Shown: piece after piece, positions 25,901 to 39,100 of the stretch
Layout of the letters: each line of letters starts with the position of its first letter
Numbering within the stretch: position 1 is the first letter of the stretch
From: Chrysomallon squamiferum
Lineage: Eukaryota > Mollusca > Gastropoda > Neomphalida > Peltospiridae
DNA: 64,000 nt
Direction of reading: 5' to 3'
Assembly (NCBI GenBank): GCA_012295275.1
Contig: CM022671.1
Span: 33,523,183-33,587,182, forward strand
Position numbers and translations under genes: made by a program
The notes under the pieces: generated by a model
Seen by the model: the letters and a program-made list of their open reading frames with translations, nothing else
Databases searched by the model: none
Told to the model about the DNA's origin: nothing

Positions 25901-26905
25901 GTCATTTATTAATACATTTTTTTAATTTAAAAAGACATTACAAACAAAAAAGTGGGCTGGAATGGATTAGTGGTATTTCAATTAATTTTAGTTGGGGAAA
26001 ATTGTTTTGATATACAAGCAAACTGAGATACGAGCTCAGTCATGGAACAAATAAAACTCATAAGTGAAGGTACCACTGTATCTTTATCATGAAGTCAAGC
26101 ATATAGACATGTATGTTGACACACGAGAATAAAGAAACACATGCCTACCTACCTACTTATATATCTATGTATCTACTCACATCTAATCTATGTATCTAAT
26201 ACGAAGGCATAACCCTTGTATCTACAATTCTATTAATCTTACGGAGAATGACATGAATGTGTACAAGAGGTGGCAACATTAATTATAAACAGTAATATTG
26301 CTGATACAATACAACATATCATGTTCTTGCTTTAATTTACTGAGGTGCAGTTGACTGTAAAATTGCATTCTCACAGAGGACTTTTTTTCTTTTTTTTTAA
26401 CTTGGTGATTCAGTTGATGTACCAAAGTCTGTATGGTATGTGCTATGTTGTCTGCAAGATGGTGTATGTCTGAAGGGTTCCTTGCTGCTAATCAAAAAGA
26501 GTAGCCAACAAAAATGCCAAAGGTGGTTTCCTCTATCATTATCTGAGTGGTCCTTAAACCTAAACTATAAAACCATAAATATGATAATTATGTTGATTGC
26601 ATCATAAAATACAAATTACTTCCCTTTTTTATTCAAAATATTTAGTTTTAACAGTGGCATATATAATACACAATCAAGGAAGTCAACACACTATATATAA
26701 CTGTAAATACTGATATGACAATGATATATAAATACACATCCACAATCAAGAAAGCTGACAAACCATACAACTATAAATATTGATAACACTATGACAATAC
26801 ATTAAATCAGAAACCTACCTGTTGACTATTTGTAATGTCTGGGTAGAAAAAGCGCAGAGCTGCTATTTCTTTTGGTACGTAATTCATATGATTAGCTTCA
26901 GCCAT
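22995..26905 (-). CDS. SH2-WW protein, copy 3 (intact, short repeat array)
   Basis: Exons in transcription order are 26905-26819 (ATG at 26905), 25235-25138, 24754-24474 and 24025-22995. Phases join to give 498 residues. The SH2 domain (YLLRQS; ends LLYPI) spans about residues 17-120. A PPLPPP motif precedes a WW domain (LPDGW, LFYQD, TTWNFP), and the C-terminus shares the GKSYMYVPTGP and PQQV ends with copy 2. The third exon lacks about 17 residues found in copy 2, and the repeat array is reduced to one or two units. The first exon starts at 26924 after a TTTTTATAG acceptor. The segment upstream of the ATG that is open in copies 1 and 2 is partly deleted, which supports translation starting at this ATG. 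A Tigger-like element sits in its first recognised intron. An adaptor role is inferred from the domains only. Confidence 0.8.
23205..23300 (-). repeat. 72-bp coding repeat, copy 3 (1-2 units)
   Basis: This is the position of the minisatellite in copies 1 and 2. Here there is one full 24-residue unit (DRFNDDSRERLSANMNGR) plus a partial one, so the array is either unexpanded or contracted. Confidence 0.8.
25376..26078 (+). mobile_element. Tigger/pogo-type DNA transposon remnant
   Basis: This 703-bp element is bounded by TA target duplications (25374-25375 and 26079-26080). Terminal inverted repeats begin CAGTGGTACCTT at each end and match over about 23 bases with one difference. Inside, a plus-strand frame from an ATG at 25599 encodes a lysine-rich start and a helix-turn-helix-like segment (LKLDFIEKHE, then DLARQ) ending at a TAA. 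After a frame change, a TILKLKDSLKAVTPAKGI-like continuation follows, as in the N-terminus of Tigger transposases. The catalytic DDE region is missing, so the element is non-autonomous. The same site is empty in unit 1 near 5030, so insertion followed duplication of the units. Confidence 0.85.
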
Positions 26906-26935
26906 TACTGGTGTGAGGATTTTTCTATAAAAATA

Positions 26936-28806
26936 AAATACAATTATAATAATAATAAAAATGATAAAATTTATCTATCTATTTATATATAAAAGAAAAG
27001 AAACCAAGGCTGTATGGAGACTCAGTCTTTCAAGAATTTTGTGTAATATGCATCATTAGAGTACAGTGACACAAACTACTGCATATTTGCACCACCAGCA
27101 CCAAGTTGACTAGATGGCAGTTATTCAGTTAAGTTAGTCTTCCCAGTATTCCATAATAAATGTATCAAAGGCTATCAGAAGAGTTTTTCTGTTTAGTTCT
27201 AATATTAGTTTATAAATGATTCCTGCTACTGAATTGTTGTTCTCTGATAATTATTATCAAAATGACCAATGTTATTATCAGTCATGTGATTTAACTTCCT
27301 TAAAAAAGCTGAAAAAATCTACCAGGACAAAAGATTGAAAATGAATGCCAAAGGTGTGAGTATTCTATACTATACTCCATAATAATTTTCAAATTAAAGG
27401 TTTAATTTTGTGACTTCTGGATATTAAAAATTAAACCAAAAGAAATTATGAAAATTGTTTCTCACGAAGGACATATGATGATGATGATGATAATAATAGT
27501 AATAATAATAAAATATGAACATAAATATATTTCTTATTATAATGATCAAGTGGCTGCAGAATTGTTAAATATTTGATTACAACCATATCTTCACTGAAGC
27601 TTAAGTTTGCTCTACCATTAAAATTGTCTTTTAATATAAAATTGTGAAAATCATAAAATTTACTTTTTTGTTACTATAGTTCTAGATTAGATTTTCAGTT
27701 TCAAAACTTAATTTAGCCATTTGATATAAATGCTTAAAGTCAAACCATTTCTGCTCCAATAATGCCAGACGTAGATAAGTCTTACAGACCTCTGGTGACT
27801 GGATTTTTGATTATGTTCTAATCTGTGTTATGACTGTAAATGGGAAAATAAATAAACCCCAAACTGTGGCAGATGTTCAGGACATCAGTAATTCTGTTTT
27901 CCATAAGATATCAGGCAGGCTATTTTGCTAGCTTTGCAATAATAATAATAAGAAGAAGAAGAAGAAGAAGAAGAAAGAAAAATAGATTTAGAAATGTATC
28001 AATTTATTTGTTTTTATTTTGTAGCATTCACATTACATAGATACTGCTACTTATGTGGTTACACTCACTGACCCAGTTGATAATGATAATAATAATTAAA
28101 ACAGAGAAGAAGGTGAACAATTTAGAGTTACAAGTATGTGCCTGGATAATTAAATTCTATGTTGATTCTTATCATACAGGTAAACAGTAAATGAAAACCT
28201 GAAACTGGCACAACAACAGATTATCAATTTTATAATTTTATAATTTTCACAGAAATATTTTTCTTTATTCATATAACAGACACATACACACACATGCATG
28301 CCTGTGGGCAAATATACATACATTTATACATGCCTGAAAATAAACGTGAAACCATAAATCATAACCATTTCAGTTTCTAAAATGCCTTTTCTACTATTAT
28401 TTTTTAAAACATTTTATGGAAGGAAATATCATTACTGTCAAATTACAGTTAATTCAAAAGCTGGCAGACAATCAAATTATCATTCACAAAGTAATAATGT
28501 CAAAATAACAAGTAAAAAAAGAAAGTAAAGTGAAGTAACCAGGAAATTGAATGTCAGAGGATACTAAACAAATTAAAATTAAAAATATTCTTGTTTAGAA
28601 CTTATGTGTTTAGTTACAATGAGTCATACTGACCTAAATAGTATCTATGTTATAAATCAAAACAGTCAAAACCTGATTACATACACAGTAACTGTTTAAT
28701 TTTAAAATAAATTATTAAAACATGAACTGCTAGTATTGCTGCTATAAATATTATTATTAGTAGTAGTGGCAGTAGTAATATAGTAATGGCATTATTACTA
28801 AGAACT

Positions 28807-28848
<42 letters not shown>

Positions 28849-31100
28849 TAATTCTAAACATGTATAAAATATCCTCATTCAAATAAACAATCATTTAGAT
28901 GATTTACTGATTTAGAAAAAATAATTATGTCAAAAATCTACATTTAATTTTAATACACAATTTTTTTTTTTTTTTTTTTCTAAGTAGCAAAAATGTTCTA
29001 ACTAATAATATATGTACATGTTTCATTATAAAATATTTAACTTGCTTCATGTTGCTTCATATTAACAACTTAATACATAAAACAGTTACAACTGGTCTGA
29101 TTCAGACTGTGGGATTAGTAAATGTAAAATAATGCTTTGGAATGCTTTGGCATTTTGGACAGTTCTCTTTCTACTGATACACCAAGTTTATTTAATTTGA
29201 AATGCAGTGTTTAAAGATGTATACCATCATCTACTTTTGATGAAATGTCATAACAGAGGAATGCTATCTGGTTCAAACAATTATTTGGAATTTCAAATTT
29301 CTCACCCATGAGGATCCAAAATACATTATTAGAGCAATATCTAAGGGAATAAAGAGAAACAGGTAATTTTAATATTTTCAGTTAAGAAAATTATCTTAAA
29401 AGTATGCATAATTTTGCACACCATTTAAGACTAACTTTTTAGGTTTCTAAGAATTATGCATTCAGTATTAGGAATTATTACTCCAGACTAAGATTCCAAG
29501 TAACAGTAACATTCACTAGTCTCTAGAACACAGACTAAAGATTGTTTATTAATCATTACAAGTCTTAAAAATAACTATTGCAAAATCTGTTTTTATTTTA
29601 ATGAATTTATTTGTACTGCTTTGGTATTTAAACAGAACATTCTGGTGTTTTGTCTTCATGAAATAAACATTCTATGAAGAATTAAAATTAAAAAAATAAT
29701 AATTAAAAACTGAATAATATCACAATTATTAAAGTGAAATCAAATATAAGGTATCTATCTCATACATTTATTTTTTATTTAAAAAAAAGAAAAGAAAAAA
29801 GAATAAGTATAATAATAATATGTAAATATTTATATATATATATAAAGTTCCTTAAATTTAATGAAATACCTTTACTATTTATAAGAATTAATTACAATGA
29901 ACCATAAAATCTAATACTTTTTAAGGTACAACCTAAGACTAAATGTTCTGTGACTATCAGATAGTCTCTTTATTTAAAAGTAGTTTAGAATTTTTGGAAA
30001 GTCTATATGATTTATATCACTTGACATCAGTATTATTGCTGAAACTGATTATATGACAATTAAAGCCTTAAATGACTGAGTAATTTTTACTTTGTCGATA
30101 TAAAAAACTGAAATTAATTAGTCTTTGCTAGAAGTAGAAGCATCAGTAATACACATTAATTCTGACATGAGTAGATATAATAATATGATAAGAACAGTTA
30201 TTTCTGACTGACAGATTTTGAAATTTAAAGGAAAAGGAAGACAGTCGAGACTTTTACCCTTAAAGAATAAATATTTCACTGTGACTAAGTATTATGTAGC
30301 ATGCAATCGAATGGTATATCAAAAATCAACATATTACTAACTACGAGAACATTTAACTGTATTAATAATAATTAATACTCACTCTTGTTCATTCACTGAA
30401 AATAGTTTTATGGTAGATTTTCACGTCTATTTTCGCACATATTCTTCTCTATTCTTTCACCGTAGACCAGGAAGTTAATGACAACCAACCATGGCTGTCG
30501 TGAAAAAACAATAATAAAAATAAAAAAGAGAAAACGATAGTTCATAGAAACGGGTCTCAAAGTCGTTACTGGTTTAAGGTTATATCGAAATATCAAGTAA
30601 ACTACAAACTCGGTATTACTGCCGCCACTACAATCACAGCAACATTAACTCTTTCAATTACAAGCGTAACATTAGTAATACTACAACAAATACTACTAAT
30701 GCTACTGCTACCACTACCACTACTGCTGTTATTATTGTTAATTTTAATATATTTATTCCTTATTACATTTATCACATATACATACATACATACATAATTC
30801 ATATATATATATATAATTCATACAATTATAAAACTTTATTACTCATTACATCAAGCTAAAATAACATACAGCTGTCAACACGGGCCATTAGTTTAAGATT
30901 CTAGAAAACGATGAGTTAATTGTAGACCCACCCAATTAGTGTCATTTATATTTCCATCTAATTTGAACCGGTCGTGTCAAAGTTCATACTAGCTTTATAT
31001 AAACTAATAGGTTAACTTGAGGTGCGCGATGTGGCTCGACGGTAGCTCAAAAAGATTTTGATTAGAACTCGGCATAGAATCAACAATTACAAAAAAGACA
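26936..31100. other. upstream region of unit 3, no gene
   Basis: AT-rich noncoding sequence. 28460-29640 matches 15420-16550, and 30380-30770 matches 17130-18025 in unit 2. Contents include GAA and TAA tracts near 27935-27975 and 28810-28850, a T run at about 28963-28979, and CATA repeats near 30780-30800. Homology to unit 2 fades after about 30.8 kb, which I take as the right edge of the triplication. I could not place a convincing first exon for copy 3. Confidence 0.5.
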
Positions 31101-31111
31101 AATAAACATAA

Positions 31112-31148
<37 letters not shown>

Positions 31149-31517
31149 AATTTTCATTACATTATTTTGTGCTTATGAATTATTTACCTATTTCTTTCAC
31201 TTTCTTTCATTCGTAGCTACCAAATTAACATGATTACTATATTGGAGGATCTTCAGCTCTAGTCATTGATACCTAAATGATAAAATCAGTAAATCATAAT
31301 GAATGCGTTATATGACCAAAATTATCTTTTTAATAACTGTGAGCAAAAAAAAAAAAAAAAATAATAATAAAAAAAACCAAATTTATAAAAGTTGACAAAT
31401 AAATTAACAACTGGTCACTTTTATTTGTATTTATTTGAAATTCAACTTATTTAATATTATTGTTTAATATGTTTACATTGATTTAATCCCAAACCAATAT
31501 TCTATACACTGTTATTG

Positions 31518-31799
31518 TTGTAGCAACGAGACTTTTTACTTCCGGTATATCACTCCACCTTTGCAGTAAAATAATAATTTGTATTCTATTTTTATTAAAA
31601 TTGTTTTACAATATATATTACTTTTACGATATAATATAGGGTTGTACAGTTAACATTCATTAGGGAGACAATACGTTTGAATTTTATTTTCCTTTGAAGA
31701 CTATTCTTAGCGGCGCAATGAAGACTAAGTGTAGTAGTAATGGGGTTTTAGAAGTGCACCAAAAGTTGTAAACGTCCGAGAGGTAGCCGTAAACTCTTT
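31518..31799 (+). promoter_or_regulatory. likely promoter and noncoding first exon of the DUF4550 gene
   Basis: The sequence here is richer in CpG than its surroundings. It has an ACTTCCGG ETS-type site at 31549-31556 and an AGCAAC at 31522-31527, which is one half of an RFX X-box; the other half is not a match. A strong splice donor TTTGTAAGTATT follows position 31799, and the next acceptor (TTTTTCAG) ends at 33308. No long frame is open, so this would be 5' untranslated. The assignment to the downstream gene is inferred. Confidence 0.45.
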
Positions 31800-33308
31800 G
31801 TAAGTATTAAGATAGATTACTAAGGCTGATTTTTAAATTTATTAGGCTTCATTATTTTGCAGTTTAAACCAAATATATTAGAATTTCAGTTAAAATCATT
31901 TAAAATATTTAGAAGGAAAAAGGGATTTTTAACTGAGTACTAGAAGGTTGACATCCCCAAAATTGGCTGTCACTGTCTATATTATATGTGCGAAACTCAA
32001 TTACCTTAGTACGGACAGTGTGCCAGGGATATTTTCGCTCAATATCTGAATATGTTATGCATTTAATATCCCTATTCTCATTACCGACATTATTTTAAAA
32101 CGATATTTTTAAAAACATTATTCCATTATTTGTGATCATTGAAATGTTTTTAATTTGTTTTTTAATTGTTATTATTATTATTGCTAAATTAATAACAATT
32201 TGAAATAATAAAAAGCAAAGTAAATTAATGAAAAGTAGAATAGTAGAAGAATATACTGTAACAATGAAATTACATTTGACAGGCAATAAATAATTTATGT
32301 ATTATCCTTTTCTTTTTTCTCAACATAATAAAAGTAAAATTTCATTATATATTTCATTATGTGTTATATGAATAAATAGTTTAATAAAATCATTTATTCA
32401 TGCACTTAATAAATTATTTTATGGTTTTGGGAAACTGTTACATATGCACACACATACACATACATACATACACACACACACACATACATATAAAAACTAA
32501 AAACAAATTATTAAAGTATGTGTGAGGACATGAAGAAATAATCTAAATATATTCTGAATTCTTCCAAGTTATGCTTTTTATATATTTCTTGCCATACAGT
32601 CAAAATTAATAATGAAATATAACAATAAAAGAGAACAGTTTAAAATCTTTGGGTGCTGGCATGTATCAGCATTCACAATATGACTGAATATAGATTGGAA
32701 TTGTCTGGTCTAGGGTAGTGTTTTGTAGTATGTGGAAAATTTGAATATGATGTATTAACAGCCTTTTTTTTTTTTTTCTGAATCCATTAAAATCAATAAG
32801 CAAGAAATCATGCCATGCAAAATAAATAAATTATGAAATGTAATTTGACTTGTCTTAGGAAATACATTAATGACTATGACCTTATGGGTCTAGTACACTT
32901 GATAAACATTGTAATCTAAGATGCTTGTGCCTTTCTATAGCAGTTGGATTTGATGTTTAGCCATTTGAGAGTTGAAATCATAGCATCTTTCTCTAGGAAC
33001 CACAAGAAATATCAAGGGGATGAGGAAGAGCATGGCAAGCCACTGTTCTAACCACTGCCTGTTTCATTTGAATTACTTATACTGACAGAAATAATAGTTG
33101 TATTGACTATCTCACAGCTGTAGTTAAAAGGTGGTGTTTTGTAACTATTATTTCATACTTTTTTGATAGTTGTCCAAAACCATAAAATAACTTGGAAGTA
33201 TATGTACAAAAAATTTGATTAAATGTTTTATTCATATAACCACAGGAACATTTTATATTTTGAGAGATGTGAAAAATAAATATAATAATAACACTGTATA
33301 TTTTTCAG

Positions 33309-33513
33309 ACTAGCTGCAGAAATATATATATGTCTATAATATTGTGATGCCAAAAGAATAATGAATACAATGGCATGGTAGGCTACCTCAAAGAGACGTT
33401 GTGGACTTATGGATAGCAGTATTGAGGTTTGACTTGAAGAAGGCACTAAACTGAACTGAATATCAGAATCTGCAGGTTTGGATGAATCATCAAGCACCAA
33501 GAAAAAGTTAAAT
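33309..33513 (+). other. probable 5' UTR part of the first coding exon
   Basis: After a polypyrimidine tract and TTTTTCAG, this stretch has stops in the reading frame up to 33459. It then continues open into the coding exon. The first in-frame ATG is at 33514. Short upstream ATGs in other frames are present. Confidence 0.45.
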
Positions 33514-36089
33514 ATGGCAGACAATGCAGATGATAGAGTAGAAAGTGAAGCAGGTGAAAAAACAGACCTTGTCAGTGCTGTTGTAGGTTCCATTCATGTA
33601 CAAAAAAGAGAAGATCAGTCATCTGAAAAAGAGAAATTAACACATAGTGAAAAAATGGAAATGGCTACCTTAAAGAATGTTCTCCCACCAATAGATACAT
33701 CGAAACTCATACTGGCTCCTGAATTTCAAGAGATATCCTCTGAGGCCAGTTTGGGTAAAACTGGAAGTTCACATGAGATTGTTTTTGAAACAAAGAAAAG
33801 AAGAAAGAAGGCAGACCATGATCCTAATTGTCATAGTGTGACTTTCACAGTTAATATAGCAATAGCAGTGCCTTCAGGTAAAGTGTGATTCATTTTCTTG
33901 TATCAAGTTTGAATTCTTATTTTATACAAGTGTAAATACTAAGTGGAAAAAATAATTAAAACGTTATGGCACTTAAAATTTAATATTATTAAATAATATG
34001 AGATAATCTTTTTAGATAATGTTATTAGTAAAGTTTGATAATAAGTATTATTTGTAGCATGAGTAGATTTTTACTAAAAAAAACACAATTTGTTCTATAT
34101 TAATGTAAAAGAAAAGTACCAAAATGAATTGGGTAGAAACAGTTTAACACATTCATACAAACTGATAGCTATATATTATTTTGTTATTGAGAAAAATAAC
34201 ACCTTTAAAAAAAGAAATTAGATTAAAAATCCTCCCCCAAAAACAACAATAACAAAAATATTAATATACTTTTTTTAAAAACCTGCAAAGAGAATAACCA
34301 CCATCCATTTATTTTTAAATATCTTGATTATACTGAAAATTGTTTATCAAAGTTATGCAAGAAATATATTAAAATATTTGAAGTAACTGTATTCTGTTTT
34401 CTTGAATAGTATGTACCTTTTGTGGATAAATAAATACATTTTGTATGCTTCATAATTATTATTTTATGTATTCACACTAATCTTTGCTAGTAATAACATT
34501 TAACGATACTCATTATAATGAGATCAGAAGAATATGAGAATAGTAGCTTTTTCCCAAATGTCAAGTAGTCTTTCATATTATAGAACTATTAATAGAAATA
34601 AAATAAAATAAAAAAGGCTGACCTCTATACACTATATTTCAACAACTTCAACCCATATATTTATTATGATCATAATCACTACAGTGTGTTGTTAGAAATA
34701 GTTGTTGGTAAAGATAAATACCAAAATACCATAGATAATATACCTTAAAATAAAACCAGACTATTTATTGTTGGTTGATTTCAATCAACATTAATTGTCA
34801 CTGTTGATTTTATTAAGAAACTTTACTACTCTGCAGACTTGAAGAGCAATGTTCGTCAAATACTTATATGTTCAAAACATAATATATACCAAGAAATTCC
34901 AAAGCGTAGAGAAAAAAAGGGTAATAAAGGTGCATGTGCTGTTACAGGTTTTTAAAATGTTTTTAATTTTAAGCAGAACATTTGAGAGCTTAAGAATTCT
35001 CTCCTGTGTTTGTGTTGCTTGAACAGTTTTGTTTCTTAAATTATAAAAAAAAATTACAAAAAAAAATTACTATATATATATTTTTGTTTTAACTTTTTCC
35101 TTTCAAAAATTCTGTAGATAGAGTATTTATATATGAACTCACAATTTTTAATATTTTTAAATGTTTTTTTTTTTTTTTTTTTTTTTGTGTGTTTTTAACA
35201 GCATGGTTTGCTTAATTTATCTGCTTTTCTCTCTGGGACTGTTTGTTTCATTTGAATTATTTATACTGACAAGTATGATTGTTCATTTGCAGATGCTACA
35301 CCTCAGGGATTTATTGAATGTGTGCCAAAGTATTGTGGTGATAAGACCATCTATTATTCAATTACAGTTAATGACTCTGAGTGCTAAAACTCAGATTACA
35401 TGCTCCCAGGCCTGTCTATGATTTAAATATTAATGGCACTCTTGTAACTGCAGTTGTAGCTCATCATTTGTTCAAATATAATATTGTAGCCCATTATCCC
35501 CTTTGATTCCAAATCCTAGATTTGTTTATTTCGGTAGGTTTAGCATTTTTTCCCAGATAGTCAGCCAGTCCTTATTTTCTATTGTTTTATTCATCTATTC
35601 ATGTTTAATTATGTTTGTGGTTTTTGTTTTTGTTTTTTCATTGATTACTTTATCTATTCACTGTTTCTGATTTATCAAGTTAATCTTGCTTTTTCGCATT
35701 TCATTTTTATGTTATGTAACAGTGATTACATTGCTATTTAACAACAGTAGACATCAGTTAAGACATTGTTATATGTATTATATATTTAAAATTAATTTTA
35801 GATGTGTTTACAATTATCTTTTTGTAATATCGATGTTTACACACACATATATGTATATGTGTGTTTTTATATATATATATATAAACCCAGTTTTTATTTT
35901 CAATTATTAATTATATTCTTTTGTTGGTAATTTATCCAGTATTAAAATTAAATTTTTTGTTTTAAAATAATTCATCATTTTTTAATGGTTATATAATTAA
36001 AATGAAAAAAAAAAAAAAAAAAAAAATTAAAATTGTTTTTACTGTTTAAATTATACCACATATATACAATTGGTATACATATCTAAAAG

Positions 36090-36124
<35 letters not shown>

Positions 36125-39100
36125 ACATATGTATGTTCATACACAAACACAATCATTTCTACTATCATCTTTACAGGATTATATTTTATATATTTTTAAA
36201 CAGTTGCAATGTTGTAAAGAGAAATAGGTCTGCCACAGAGTCATTAAAAAAATGAGATGAAAACAAGTTTAGTGATTATGAAAAGTGGGGCCCACACAAC
36301 TTTGATCTGTGCACGATATAGCATCACTGTAATATAGCAAACATATTTTATGTTCTGTTGTCATTGCTGTAACGTCTAACTTCAAAACTATATTTCTTAT
36401 AATAAAAGCTGACGAAGACTTGCAACAAGAATCTACTGAGTCCATTAAAAAGAAAAAGCGAGTGATTGAAGCCCCTCGAGCTCAAAACTACTATCACCTG
36501 GAATATTACCTTCTGCCTGAAGAAGATGAACTAACCAAGACAGATCTTGTCACTTATGGCATGGCAGCCAAAATCTACATGGAGCGACATGATCCTCGAG
36601 TGATAAAGACATGGGTGGATGGCGAGGTGACCTGGATTGCCTGGTCTAACAGGTATTATTGACCTTTTGATTTTTATTAAATTAATAAGTATTTGTTTAA
36701 ATCTTTATTTCTTCTGCTTTTCTGTAAATAAATAAAAACAAAATTTAAAAAATACAAATGCTAAAATATCCTTATCTCAGTCTATTCTGTAAGTAATACA
36801 TAATTCTGTAGGCTGGGTGATATAAAGTTAAATAAAGGCTATAAAATGTGACTTGTTAGCAATCAGGACTGCTGATAAATGACTGTCTTCCGTGCCTCAA
36901 TTTCCGGATCAGGGACAAATTATTGGTAACTGTATCAACAGAGGCTGCTGTAATCAATCAGGTTGATTAGGTATATGGAAAGCATTATTTCAGTAATTGC
37001 TTTGGTGAAACCAGCGACAGTATTTTTGTTAGTTGTCTGAAACATAAATTCAAACACGGACAGATTTTATATTGTTGCAAAATGTGAGTTGTATATATTT
37101 GTTTGTTAATGTTATTTGTAATTTTTAATATAAATATTTATTTGTTGTTTTTATAATTATTGTTTTCATTTTAACATTTATTGTCACTTTTGATGTTATA
37201 TTTGAATACTATGGTTATTACTATTACAACTGCTTCAACTATTATTATTATTATTTTTTTTTTATCATTACCATCATTAATTTTAAAATGAATGATGTTA
37301 GTACTTGGTAGTAAAAATGTACTTGCATTTACCATTCAAATATATTATTCAGTGCTATCATCAACACACATTTTCCAGTGATACCAGTTACACACACGCA
37401 GACACAAACGCACACATGTTTATTTTAAAAAATATGTATATTTTCAATTTTAGCCATACCTTAACTATGACAAAAGATGTTCTGCTCCGGCTGTTTAACC
37501 ATAGATTAGAACTGAGAGTATGGGACACTAAAGACAAAGTTTCATCACGAGCTCGTTTTGACAGACCTAAGGCCTTTAGATTACCCCAGGGCAAACCAGG
37601 TCAGTATAGGTTTTTGTGTGTTTTTCATGAATAGATTTAGTCATATTTTTTGGCATTGTCATACGAATAAATGTTTTTAGTATTTGATTATAGAAATACA
37701 TTGAAGATAAAAATTGGGTTATAATTAATGGTTATTCAGCCAGAAAATACGCATTTATTTTATAAATAAAGAAATTAAGTAGTGTCCTTTTTAACATTTT
37801 ATTATTACAGATGTTGTTGCTGTTTTAAATAAAATAATTTATTGTAGGGGAGGATGCTGACGAAGTGGGTGGAGTTAAAGGACTGGTTATGAAACAGTTG
37901 AAGAACTTCACGAAAATGCAGCCTGCAAAGTCAATATATGTCCGAGCTTTGCCTTCATTACTTAGCTTTCCTAAGGAAAGCCTTTTAAAGAAAAGGAGTA
38001 AGGATACAGAAATGTTTCATATTTGTAATTTGAAAAAATAAAAATTTCAAATTAATTTTCAGACAATTATGAAAAACAGTTTTAGTTTAGCAGAAAGCTC
38101 ATTGATAGGTTTTCTGTTATCTTTGAATTCCATCATGTTGCAGTTCTTACATAGTCTTCATTATTGTTTGTATTGTTTAATGATGCCTTTAGAGTCCATT
38201 GGCTATTGGAGAGATTTTGTCTTTTTCAGTGAATTTTCAAAGGAAACAAATTATAATTTTAATATAGATTTTTTATATAAATATATATGATTTTTCATTT
38301 ACCATTTAAATTAGACAGAGTTAAAAGTGATGAATGGAAGTAGGGAGGGTGCACATTTTTTTTCAGATTCATAGTACTTACACAGGTAAAAAAAAAACAC
38401 CTGTTCTCGTTTGTTTAATTTTATTGTAATTATTTCCAGGTCAGGAGTCAACTATATCTGTTGAACAGAAATCAAGTAAAAGCAGAGAAAAATCCCCTTC
38501 CTCTCAGCAGTCACACAAAGTGGCAAAAACTCCTTCTTCAAGACAAGACAAAGATCAGGATGCATCCACTGGTCAAGTTGGGAAAACAACTGAACCTAAG
38601 AATGTCAAAAAGCAAGAAAAACCTGTCAGATCTGGAGGTGGAAGTGAAGGTGGAAGTGGAGGTGGAGGTGGAGGTGGAGGTGGAGGTGGAAGTAGAAGTA
38701 GAAGTAGAAGGTGAAGGTGGAGGTGGAGGTAGAAGTAGAAGTGAAGGTGGAGGTGGAGTGACTCATCATTCCACAGACCATAGAACACCAACTCCACAAG
38801 TGTTGACAGCTTTCAAACTGCGAAATATTTGTGGGGAAGAAGATAGGTTGGATTTTGTTTTAATAATAATTAATTAACATGGATGTTTATGACTTGAAGT
38901 AGATGTTGTAGAATTGAGAAGTCAAAATTTGTTACGGAACATAAAAGCAAAGTTACTCTACTATGAAGTTGATTTTGTTGAACCATGAAGTAGATATTAC
39001 TGATTTAAGAAGCAGTATTTGTGAGCCATGATATAGTGACTTAGATTTGACTGAACAAATAACCATATTATATTAAATGAAGACATAGAACTGAAAAGTA

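Noticed and set aside
31116-31144. T run as a retroposon tail
   Set aside because: No target-site duplication or body of a LINE/SINE could be identified with confidence.
33228-33593. Minus-strand open frame opposite the first coding exon
   Set aside because: Antisense shadow of the DUF4550 gene start.
38573-38797. Minus-strand Pro/Leu/His-rich frame
   Set aside because: Antisense of the hexamer repeat in exon 5.
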